This document shows, piece by piece, positions 45,146-52,630 of a DNA stretch of 64,000 bases (position 1 is the first letter of the stretch; each line of letters begins with the position of its first letter). The notes under the pieces are model-generated. The model was not told the origin of the DNA and did not search any database. It worked only from the letters and a program-made list of their open reading frames with translations. The stretch is from Schaalia hyovaginalis (GTDB taxonomy: Bacteria > Actinomycetota > Actinomycetes > Actinomycetales > Actinomycetaceae): positions 2,046,001 through 2,110,000 of the forward strand of contig NZ_JACHMK010000001.1 of NCBI RefSeq assembly GCF_014208035.1, written 5' to 3'. The translations under genes were made by a program, and so were the position numbers.

Positions 45146-46738
45146 GTGACCGCAATGACGACCGGCCGCGCCTCCTGGCGCAAGCCCCTCGCCCTCACCA
45201 GTGCGATGCTCGCCGTGATCGGCCTCGCCGCCTGCTCGCCTGCCGCCCCGACCCGGGACTCGAGCGCTCAATCCGGAGCGCCCCTCGCCTCGGACACCAC
45301 CCTGGACGGCGCATGGCAGCAGCGGACCTACAAGAGCATCTACGAGCAGAAGATCGACTGGCACCCCTGCGCGTCCGAGGACGGACTGGACGACCAGGTC
45401 TCCCCGGTCCTCGAAGAGGCCAAGGTCGACGTCTCGGCTTACGAATGCGGCACCGTGAAGGCGCCGATGGACTGGACGAACCCCTCCGACACGAGGACGA
45501 TCGACCTCGCCGTCGTGAGGATCCCCTCCACCGGCGATCCCGATAAGGCGATCCCGCTCTTCATGAATCCGGGCGGCCCCGGCGCCAGCGGCGTCCAGCA
45601 GGCGATGGCCATGCCTGCGACCCCGGCCTACGCCAAGGTCATGGAGACCCATGAGACCTGGGGCTTCGACCCCCGGGGCGTCGGACGCTCGACCCCGGTC
45701 TCCTGCCCCTCCGAGTCCGAGCTCGGCGCCGTGCAGCTCGCTGAATGCGCCAAGGCGAACCCGGTCGCCCACTACATGGGCACCTCCTACGTCGCCCGCG
45801 ACATGGAGCTCCTCCGAGTCCTCTCGGGCGCGCCGCGCCTCGACTACCTCGGCTACTCCTACGGGACGATGCTCGGCGCGACCTACGCGACCCTCTTCCC
45901 CTCGACCGCCGGACGCATGATCCTCGACTCCGCCGAGAACGCGAAGTGGGGAAGCATCGAGCACAACTACGACCAGCAGGTCGCCGTCGCAAAGGCGGCC
46001 GGCGCCCTGGCCGACTCCTGCACGAAGATGACCACCCTGGAGGGCGCGCCCGTCACCTGTCCCTTCACCTCCGAACGGGAGATGCTCGACTACAAGAAGT
46101 CCCTCGACGAGACGCCGCTCAAGGCGAGCGACGGCACGGAGATCACCGGCTCGGTGCTCCGCGACTTCCTCACGAGCGCCCTCTACAACTTCCCCGAGGC
46201 CCAGGCCTCCTCCCTCGATCTCCTCGGCAAGGCCAAGTCCGGCGACCAGCAGGCGATCGACGAGCTCTCCGCGCAGATCGCGAGCGGCGGCGCCGAGATC
46301 GACACCGCCGGCCAGCTCACCGTCTGCCCCTCCACGCCGAAGACGCCCGACGTCGCCGGCCTCATCGAGCACATCAAGAAGGTGGGCGTCCCCGAGTTCA
46401 TCGGCGGCCCCGAGCTCACCGACGAGGTGATCTCCGAGTACACGAAGTTCGAGTGCGCGTCGCTGCCCGAGACCGGCACGGACTTCACGGACACCTTCGA
46501 CGCCTCCAAGGTGAAGAACCCGCTCCTCGTCATCGGCATCACCGGCGACCACGCCACCCCCTTCCAGCACGGCAAGGAACTCGCCGAGCAGCTCGGCAAA
46601 GCCTCCTTCCTCACCCTCGAGGGGACCGGCCACGGAGCCTCCTTCTCCGACCGTTCGAGCTGCGTCGACGCGGCAGCCGTCGACTACCTCAACACCGGCG
46701 CCCTGCCGGAGGAGGGCACCGTCTGCCAGGCCGGATGA
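45146..46738 (+). CDS. Tripeptidyl aminopeptidase-like secreted lipoprotein (paralogue 2)
   Basis: A 530-residue tandem paralogue of the preceding gene with the same order of motifs: lipobox LAAC, LFMNPGGPGASG, ETWGFDPRGVGRS, DYLGYSYGTMLGATYA with the nucleophile Ser, ITGDHATP (Asp) and GTGHGASF (His). It lacks the low-complexity loop of copy 1. I place the start at the GTG at 45146, 8 bases after AAGGAG; the frame is open to 45074. A perfect hairpin follows at 46761. Divergence in the cap suggests different peptide preferences. Confidence 0.9.
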   Translation: MTAMTTGRASWRKPLALTSAMLAVIGLAACSPAAPTRDSSAQSGAPLASDTTLDGAWQQRTYKSIYEQKIDWHPCASEDGLDDQVSPVLEEAKVDVSAYECGTVKAPMDWTNPSDTRTIDLAVVRIPSTGDPDKAIPLFMNPGGPGASGVQQAMAMPATPAYAKVMETHETWGFDPRGVGRSTPVSCPSESELGAVQLAECAKANPVAHYMGTSYVARDMELLRVLSGAPRLDYLGYSYGTMLGATYATLFPSTAGRMILDSAENAKWGSIEHNYDQQVAVAKAAGALADSCTKMTTLEGAPVTCPFTSEREMLDYKKSLDETPLKASDGTEITGSVLRDFLTSALYNFPEAQASSLDLLGKAKSGDQQAIDELSAQIASGGAEIDTAGQLTVCPSTPKTPDVAGLIEHIKKVGVPEFIGGPELTDEVISEYTKFECASLPETGTDFTDTFDASKVKNPLLVIGITGDHATPFQHGKELAEQLGKASFLTLEGTGHGASFSDRSSCVDAAAVDYLNTGALPEEGTVCQAG

Positions 46739-46760
46739 CGCCCGCAACGGCCTGACACCA

Positions 46761-46796
46761 GAGGCGGCCGCGAACCTTTCGGTTCGCGGCCGCCTC
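46761..46796 (+). terminator. Terminator after the peptidase pair
   Basis: A perfect 16-bp stem (GAGGCGGCCGCGAACC and its complement) with loop TTTC, 22 bases after the stop. From base 46764 onward this hairpin is part of the 83-bp direct repeat also found beside mdh, where the stem is 3 bp shorter at its base. Confidence 0.85.
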
Positions 46797-46846
46797 GTCA
46801 TTCGCGCTCCCGGCGGTGACCGGGGGCGCGCTCAGTGCGAGCGCGC
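46764..46846 (+). repeat. 83-bp direct repeat, left copy
   Basis: Identical, as far as I can read, to 55314-55396 (offset 8550). It covers most of the peptidase terminator plus a GC-rich stretch ending GTGCGAGCGCGC. The two copies exactly bracket the seven-gene sugar cluster. The left flank completes the terminator stem; the cluster's regulatory palindromes begin just past the right end. Confidence 0.92.
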
Positions 46847-46854
46847 ACATGCGT

Positions 46855-46911
46855 CACGAACATGATGCGCGCAACATTCGTGCACCCAGACGCCCCTCGC
46901 ACCTGGGTGCA
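46855..46911. promoter_or_regulatory. Nested inverted repeats, candidate operators of the sugar cluster
   Basis: CACGAA-N16-TTCGTG (46855-46882) overlaps a second perfect repeat TGCACCCAG-N13-CTGGGTGCA (46881-46911). They lie 100-150 bases before the first gene of the cluster. Long, spaced palindromes suit SorC-family regulators, which bind as tetramers; such a regulator is the last gene of this cluster. Confidence 0.55.
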
Positions 46912-46941
46912 TTTTCAGCGGCGGACTCCCCGGCCTCGGCA

Positions 46942-46955
46942 CGATGACGTCATCG
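46942..46955. promoter_or_regulatory. 14-bp perfect palindrome upstream of the isomerase gene
   Basis: CGATGACGTCATCG is fully self-complementary and 54 bases before the GTG start. It is a plausible operator for a global or local sugar regulator (LacI-like or SorC), distinct from the longer spaced repeats upstream. Confidence 0.45.
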
Positions 46956-47008
46956 AAATCATCGGAGCCCGATCGAGAAAGGCCCCGATTCGGAGCAAGG
47001 AGGCAGCA

Positions 47009-47485
47009 GTGGGACTGAGAATCGTCGTCGCCGCGGATTCCGCCGGAATCGAGTACAAGGAAGTCCTCAAGAAGGACCTCGAAGCCGATCCCCGAGTCGA
47101 TGAGGTCATCGACGCCGGCCTCGCCCCGGGCGAGGAGGTCGACTACCCCCACGTCGCCGTCAAGGCCGCGCGCCTCATCGCCAACGGAAGGGCCGACCGC
47201 GGGCTCTTCGTCTGCGGCACCGGTATGGGCGTCGCGATGGCGGCGAACAAGGTCCCCGGCATCCGCGCCTCCGTCGCGCACGACTCCTTCTCCGTCGAAC
47301 GCCTCATCAAATCGAACAACGCTCAGGTCCTCACCTTCGGCGAACGCGTGATCGGCCTCGAACTCGCGCGCCGGCTCGCGAAGGAATGGCTCGGCCACAC
47401 CTTCGACGAGACCTCGGCCTCCGCACCGAAGGTCGCCGCCCTCGAAGCCTACGATGCCGATCCGGCGTACGAACCGGCGATCTGA
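47009..47485 (+). CDS. RpiB/LacAB-type sugar-phosphate isomerase
   Basis: A 158-residue isomerase. AADSAGIEYKEVLKKDL is the substrate-phosphate region, YPHVAVKAARLIANG follows, and FVCGTGMGVAMAANKVPGI has the Cys base and anion hole; HDSFSVERLIKSNNAQVLTF supplies the ring-opening His. Members convert ribose-5-P, allose-6-P, galactose-6-P or, in erythritol operons (EryI/DerI), erythrulose-4-P. I start at the GTG at 47009 because AAGGAGG is 5 bases upstream; the frame is open to 46835 but overlaps the operators. It is the first gene of the cluster. Confidence 0.9.
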   Translation: MGLRIVVAADSAGIEYKEVLKKDLEADPRVDEVIDAGLAPGEEVDYPHVAVKAARLIANGRADRGLFVCGTGMGVAMAANKVPGIRASVAHDSFSVERLIKSNNAQVLTFGERVIGLELARRLAKEWLGHTFDETSASAPKVAALEAYDADPAYEPAI

Positions 47486-47616
47486 CCCAGAACACGGGGT
47501 CGCCCGTTTGCGAGCGCGGGCGGCCCCAGCGCCCCTCCGGGGGCGAGGCTCGCACGATCCCCTCCGGCCCCAACTCACCGTCGAGACGGGCCCCGTTTCT
47601 CTTCAAGGACGAAGAC

Positions 47617-48579
47617 ATGACACCTGATGCAGTTGCGACCTTCGCGTCCAATTTCGACCTCTTCTGGCTCATTCTCGCCGCCGCCGGCGGAGTGTTCGGC
47701 ACAATGATCGGCGCGAACTACGCATTCTCCTTCACAGGCGTGACGATCCTCCTCGGATTCGGCGTCGCCGCAGCCACCGGCAATACGATGGTCCTCGATT
47801 ACATCTCCTTCGGCCCGGCCTTCGGCCCGCACATCGCCTTCGCCGGCGGCGTCGCGGCCGCCGCCTACGCGGCGAAGAAGGGCTACCTTACGTCGGGCGG
47901 CAAGGACGTCAACAGCCCGCTCGCCGGCCTCGGCAGAGCGGATGTCCTCCTCATCGGCGCGCTCTTCGGCGTCGGGGGCTACCTCTTCCAGCGGCTCGTC
48001 ACCCACATCCCGTGGTTCGGCTCCCACACCGACTCAATCGCCTTCACCGTCGTCTGCTCCGGCGTCCTCGTCCGCATCCTCTTCGGACGCACCGGCGTGC
48101 TCCACTCGATCACCAAGCCCGAGGGCACCACCCGCTGGCTCGACTGGCAGGAGACCCCCGGCCAGCTCCTCACCGTGTCCGCCTCCTCCGGCCTCTTCGC
48201 CGCCGGCATCGCGACCATGCTCGTCGGCTACATCGCACCCCTCTCAGCGAATCCCGAGGCCATCATCGCGAACGCTCAGGTGATCCCCTTCGCGATCTCG
48301 GCCCTGTGCATCTTCTTCGTCGCAGGCGGCCTGAAGTTCCCGGTCACCCACCACATGACGATCTCCGCGGGCCTCGCCGCCGTCCTCTTCTTCAACGCGA
48401 CCGGCTCCGGCTTCCTCGCAATCAGCGTCGGCACCGCGTTCGGCATCCTCGCGGGCTTCGCGGGCGAGTACTTCGCGCGGCTCGCCTACGCCCACGGCGA
48501 CACGCACATCGACCCACCGGCCGGCGTCATCTGGCTCATGAATACCCTCGCGGTCTCCAGCGCGGCGCTCATCGCCTGA
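47617..48579 (+). CDS. Polytopic membrane protein of the sugar cluster
   Basis: A 320-residue protein with about nine hydrophobic segments (LFWLILAAAGGVFGTMIG, VTILLGFGVAAATGN, AFAGGVAAAAYAAKKGYL, ADVLLIGALFGVGGYLFQR and others). A conserved-looking polar motif KFPVTHHMTISAG lies in the penultimate segments, and a short acidic-aromatic loop TRWLDWQETPGQ in the middle. There is no ATP-binding partner or PTS domain. I do not recognise the family. Its place between isomerase and phosphatase genes, with no other transporter present, makes it the best candidate for sugar or polyol uptake. ATG at 47617 follows AAGGAC. Confidence 0.72.
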   Translation: MTPDAVATFASNFDLFWLILAAAGGVFGTMIGANYAFSFTGVTILLGFGVAAATGNTMVLDYISFGPAFGPHIAFAGGVAAAAYAAKKGYLTSGGKDVNSPLAGLGRADVLLIGALFGVGGYLFQRLVTHIPWFGSHTDSIAFTVVCSGVLVRILFGRTGVLHSITKPEGTTRWLDWQETPGQLLTVSASSGLFAAGIATMLVGYIAPLSANPEAIIANAQVIPFAISALCIFFVAGGLKFPVTHHMTISAGLAAVLFFNATGSGFLAISVGTAFGILAGFAGEYFARLAYAHGDTHIDPPAGVIWLMNTLAVSSAALIA

Positions 48580-48622
48580 CGCGGAATCCGCGGCACCGCA
48601 CGGCACGAGAAAGGAACGGACG

Positions 48623-49495
48623 GTGGAAACAGCAGCCGAACTCACTGCATGGCCCGAACGCCTGTACGAAGCCTACGTTTTCGACATGGACGGCACGATC
48701 TACTTGGGGGACCGCCTCCTCCCAGGAGCGAAGAGGCTCATCGAGGAGCTCCGCCGCCGCGGCATCCCCGTCCGTTTCCTCTCGAACAATCCGACGAAGG
48801 ACCCCGAGCAGTACGTCGCCAAACTCGCCGGGCTCGGCCTGCCGACCCCGGTCGAGGAAATCGCGAACACCGTCGTCACGACGACCCGCTGGCTCCTCGA
48901 GAACAAGCCGGGCCTCACCGTCTTCCCGATCTCTGAAGAACCCCTCAAGCGGACCTTCGCGAAGGCGGGGATCCGGATGAGCGAGAACCCCGAGGAGATC
49001 GACGTCGTCGTCGCCTCCTACGACCGGACCTTCGACTACCGCAAACTCCAGATCGCCTTCGACGCCATCTGGTTCCACAAGCGGGCCGTCCTCATCGCGA
49101 CGAACCCCGACCGTTTCTGCCCCTTCCCCGGGGGCCGCGGCGAACCCGACTGCGCCTCGATCATCGCCGCGATCGAGGCCTGCACGAACACGAAGTGCGA
49201 AATGGTCGTCGGCAAGCCCGACCCCGTCATGCTCTCCGCCGCACTCGGCGACCTCGACGTCGATCCGGCGAACTGCGTGATGGTCGGCGACCGCATCATG
49301 ACCGACATCCAAATGGCGGTGAACACGGGCATGCACTCCGCAATGCCCCTCACCGGCGAATCCACCCTCGCCGAGGCGCTCGACCTCGACGACGAGCACC
49401 GCCCCGACCACGTCCTCGACCGAATCGACCGGCTCATCCCGCGCGCCATGTGGGACGAGATCGGCTGGAGCGAGGACAACGACCCCATCGTCTGA
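48623..49495 (+). CDS. HAD-IIA (NagD/AraL-like) phosphatase
   Basis: A 290-residue HAD phosphatase. Motif I is FDMDGTIYLGD, motif II FLSNNPTKD, motif III/IV VVGKPDPVML and VGDRIMTDIQMAVNTGM; the C2 cap lies between motifs II and III and contains an unusual Cys pair (EACTNTKCEM). In Bacillus subtilis the relative AraL lies beside AraM in the arabinose operon and dephosphorylates sugar phosphates. Here it also precedes an AraM-like gene, which suggests a similar detoxifying or housekeeping role. It begins at a GTG after AAGGA. Confidence 0.88.
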   Translation: METAAELTAWPERLYEAYVFDMDGTIYLGDRLLPGAKRLIEELRRRGIPVRFLSNNPTKDPEQYVAKLAGLGLPTPVEEIANTVVTTTRWLLENKPGLTVFPISEEPLKRTFAKAGIRMSENPEEIDVVVASYDRTFDYRKLQIAFDAIWFHKRAVLIATNPDRFCPFPGGRGEPDCASIIAAIEACTNTKCEMVVGKPDPVMLSAALGDLDVDPANCVMVGDRIMTDIQMAVNTGMHSAMPLTGESTLAEALDLDDEHRPDHVLDRIDRLIPRAMWDEIGWSEDNDPIV

Positions 49496-49580
49496 CCCGC
49501 GGGGACGGCGCCGACCCATGACGCTCGGCCGCCCGCACCGCCAGTACCGCCCCTGAGCGGCCAGAAAGGAAGAGACCGAA

Positions 49581-51143
49581 ATGGTTGCACCCGGATACGA
49601 AGGCCCCTTCGTCATCGGCTTCGATTACGGCACCGAGTCGTGCCGCGCGGCGATCTTCGACCTCGCCGGCCACCCGATCGCCTTCGCCGCGACCCCCTAC
49701 AAGACCTACCACCCGCGCCCCGGCCAAGCGGAGCAGAACCCGAGCGACTGGTGGAACGCCCTCGTCGCCTCGACCCGCAAGGTCCTCGACGAGACCGGCA
49801 TCCCCGCCCGTCACATCGCCGGCATCTCCTACGACGCGACGACGATGACCGTCGTCGCGATGGACGAGAACGGGCGCGAGCTGCGCAACGCGATCATGTG
49901 GATGGACGTCCGCGCGACAGAGCAATCGTCCCGCGCCGAAACCATCGCCCACTGGGCGCGCCTGTACAACGGCGGCGGCACGATGCCTGCCACCGCCGAG
50001 TGGTACCCCTTCAAGGCCGCCTGGCTCAAGGAGAACGAGCCGGAGACCTACAAGCGGGCCCACCGCCTCGTCGACGCCCCCGAATGGCTCACCTACAAGC
50101 TCACCGGCGAGTGGACCCTCAACATCAACTCCGCCGCACTGCGCATGTACTACAACCGCGACAAGGGCGGCTGGCCCGTCGAGTTCTACGAGCACATCGG
50201 CTGCGGCGACGTCTTCGAGAAGATCCCCGAGAAGGTCTGCGACCTCGGCGTCCCGATCGGCGGCCTCTCCGTCTCCGCCGCCCAGGAGCTCGGGCTGCTC
50301 CCCGGCACCCCGGTCGCCCAGGGCTGCGCGGACGCGTGGGCCGGCCAGATCGGCCTCGGCGTCGTTTCCCCGGGCAAGACCGCCGTCATCACCGGCTCCT
50401 CCCACGTCATCACCGGCCAGTCCGGCAGCCCCCTCCACGGCGAGGGCTTCTTCGGCGGCTACACCGACGGAGTCATCCCCGGTCAGTACACCTGCGAGGG
50501 CGGCCTCGTCTCCTCCGGCTCAGTCCTCAAATGGTTCAAGGACAATTTCTGCAGAGACATCACCGGCGCCGCCGAGCGCCTCGGCATGAACCCCTACAAG
50601 ATCCTCGACGAACGCGTCGCCGACATTCCCGTCGGCTCGAACGGCCTCATCATCAACGAGTACTTCCAGGGCAACCGGACGCCCTACACCGATTCCAAGG
50701 CGCGCGGCATCATGTGGGGCCTCACCCTCGGCACAACACCCGAGCAGGTCTACCACGCGATCGAGGAGGCGGTCTGCTACGGCACCGCGCACGTCCTCAA
50801 GGCCTTCAAGGACGCCGGATTCGCCTCGACCGAGCTCGTCGCCTGCGGCGGCGCCACGAAGTCGCGGGACTGGATGCAGATGCACGCCGACGTCACCGGC
50901 CTGCCCGTCACCCTCACTGAGGTCGGCGACGCGGTCGTCCTCGGCTCGTGCATGCTCGCCGCCGTCGGCTCGGGCCAGTACCAGTCGATCCAGGACGCGG
51001 CCCGCAACATGGTCCGCGAGACCGCTCGCATCGAGCCCCGGCCCGAGGTTCACGAGGAATACCAGTTCTACCTCGAAAAGTACATGGAGACCTACCCGCG
51101 GATGCAGGAGCTCTCCCACCAGATGGTCGATCACCTCGCGTGA
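49581..51143 (+). CDS. FGGY-family carbohydrate kinase
   Basis: A 520-residue sugar/polyol kinase. The N-terminal ASKHA loop is GFDYGTESCRAAIFD (about 12-26), NAIMWMDVRATEQ is the substrate-binding region near 110, GCADAWAGQIGLG carries the catalytic Asp near 255, and the C-terminal ATP site is LVACGGATKSRDWMQMHADV. This is the FGGY subgroup that includes ribulo- and erythrito-kinases, but the substrate cannot be fixed from sequence. The ATG follows GAAAGGAAGAG. It is 22 bases upstream of the AraM-like gene. Confidence 0.9.
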   Translation: MVAPGYEGPFVIGFDYGTESCRAAIFDLAGHPIAFAATPYKTYHPRPGQAEQNPSDWWNALVASTRKVLDETGIPARHIAGISYDATTMTVVAMDENGRELRNAIMWMDVRATEQSSRAETIAHWARLYNGGGTMPATAEWYPFKAAWLKENEPETYKRAHRLVDAPEWLTYKLTGEWTLNINSAALRMYYNRDKGGWPVEFYEHIGCGDVFEKIPEKVCDLGVPIGGLSVSAAQELGLLPGTPVAQGCADAWAGQIGLGVVSPGKTAVITGSSHVITGQSGSPLHGEGFFGGYTDGVIPGQYTCEGGLVSSGSVLKWFKDNFCRDITGAAERLGMNPYKILDERVADIPVGSNGLIINEYFQGNRTPYTDSKARGIMWGLTLGTTPEQVYHAIEEAVCYGTAHVLKAFKDAGFASTELVACGGATKSRDWMQMHADVTGLPVTLTEVGDAVVLGSCMLAAVGSGQYQSIQDAARNMVRETARIEPRPEVHEEYQFYLEKYMETYPRMQELSHQMVDHLA

Positions 51144-51164
51144 CCGACCGGAAAGAGTAACGAC

Positions 51165-52526
51165 ATGTCTCAGGAATTGATCGAGCAGGCGCTGAAGACG
51201 GCGACGGACACGAAGGACATCCTCTTCGGCGCCGACGTCCTCGGCCGCACCGGTGAGCTCTTCGCCCGCGTCTTCCCCGGCGCCCGCGTGCTCGTCGTCG
51301 CCGACGGCAACACCTTCGCCGCCGCCGGGGAGGAGGTCGTCGCCTCCCTCGCGGCGGCCGGAGTCGAAGCGGCGGAGGAGCCCTACGTCTTCCCCGGCAC
51401 CCCGACCCTCTACGCCGGATACGAGAACGTCGAGATCCTCCGCGAGCACATCCGCCCCCTCGAGAACACCGTCGTGTGCTCGATCGCCTCGGGAACGCTC
51501 AACGACATCGCGAAGCTCGCCTCGGGCGAACTCGGACGCGAGTACATGAACGTGTGCACCGCCCCCTCCGTCGACGGCTACGCGTCCTTCGGAGCCTCGA
51601 TCTCGCGCGACGGCTTCAAGATCACCCGCGACTGCCCGGCACCGGCCGCCCTCGTCGCCGATCTCCGCGTCATCGCCGCCTCTCCGAAGCGCCTCATCGC
51701 GACCGGCTACGGCGACCTCATCGAGAAAATCCCCGCCGGCGCGGACTGGATCCTCGCCGACGAGCTCGGCATCGAAGCGATCGACGACTACGTGTGGTCC
51801 CTCGTCCAGGGCCCGCTCCGCGACGCACTCGCAGACCCCGAGCGGATCGGCGAGGGCGATGTCGAAGCGATCACCGGGCTCGCCGAGGGCAACATCATGT
51901 CGGGACTCGCAATGCAGGCCGCCCAATCCTCGCGCCCCGCCTCGGGCGCCGGGCACCAGTTCTCCCACGTGTGGGAGATGGAGGGCCACGGCCTCGACTG
52001 GGAGCCCCCGCTCTCTCACGGCATGAAGGTCGGCGTCGGCACGGTCGCCTCCTGCGCGATCTGGGAGGAGGCCCTGAAGATCGACGTCGGGGCGATCGAC
52101 GTCGAAGCGGTCGTCGTCGCGGCCCCGAGCGACGAGGAGGTCGAGGCGAAGGTCCGCTCGCTCATGATCCCGCGGATCGCGGACGAGGCCGTCAAGCACA
52201 CCGTGTTCAAGAACCTTCAGGGCGATGAGCTGCGCGCCCGCCTCGCCGATCTCAAACGCGTGTGGCCGCGTCTTGTCGAGCGGGTCCGCCCGCAGCTCAT
52301 TGCGCCGGAGAAAGCCGCCGAACGCCTCGAGAAGGTGGGCGCCCCCTCCCACCCGGAGATGATCGGCATCGATATGGATCGCTTCCGCGAGACCCACGTC
52401 AAGGCCCAGATGATCCGGTCGCGCTACACGATCCTCGACGCCCTCGTCGACATGGGCCTGTTCGACGAGGTCATCGCCAGGCTCTTCTCCCCGGACGGCT
52501 ACTGGGGCCGTCACCCCGGCGTCTGA
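51165..52526 (+). CDS. AraM-type sn-glycerol-1-phosphate dehydrogenase family
   Basis: A 453-residue iron-alcohol-dehydrogenase-fold enzyme. The NAD loop SGTLNDIAKLASGELGREY is near 107, TAPSVDGYASFGASI near 128, and metal ligands lie in GYGDLIEK (Asp), GAGHQFSHVW (His) and LSHGMKVGVGT (His). B. subtilis AraM makes glycerol-1-phosphate; catabolic relatives may instead oxidise a polyol phosphate. In this cluster it sits between two kinases, so a polyol-phosphate oxidation step is my inference. No archaeal-type lipid genes are present to suggest a membrane role. Confidence 0.88.
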   Translation: MSQELIEQALKTATDTKDILFGADVLGRTGELFARVFPGARVLVVADGNTFAAAGEEVVASLAAAGVEAAEEPYVFPGTPTLYAGYENVEILREHIRPLENTVVCSIASGTLNDIAKLASGELGREYMNVCTAPSVDGYASFGASISRDGFKITRDCPAPAALVADLRVIAASPKRLIATGYGDLIEKIPAGADWILADELGIEAIDDYVWSLVQGPLRDALADPERIGEGDVEAITGLAEGNIMSGLAMQAAQSSRPASGAGHQFSHVWEMEGHGLDWEPPLSHGMKVGVGTVASCAIWEEALKIDVGAIDVEAVVVAAPSDEEVEAKVRSLMIPRIADEAVKHTVFKNLQGDELRARLADLKRVWPRLVERVRPQLIAPEKAAERLEKVGAPSHPEMIGIDMDRFRETHVKAQMIRSRYTILDALVDMGLFDEVIARLFSPDGYWGRHPGV

Positions 52527-52630
52527 CCCCGCAGCTCTCGTGATTCCCGGCCCCGTCTCATCGAGGCGGGGCCGGATCCCCGTAGGGCCCTCCGCCCTGC
52601 ACGCATTCCCCCACTCGAAGAGGACGACAC

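Noticed and set aside
46835..47008. N-terminal extension of the RpiB-like isomerase from the ATG at 46835
   Set aside because: It would translate through the palindromes and part of the 83-bp repeat, and the GTG at 47009 has a near-ideal ribosome-binding site and matches family length.
50520..52514. A 664-codon minus-strand open frame opposite the FGGY kinase and AraM-like genes
   Set aside because: Composition is that of a complement of strongly biased coding DNA; the plus-strand proteins have full motif sets.
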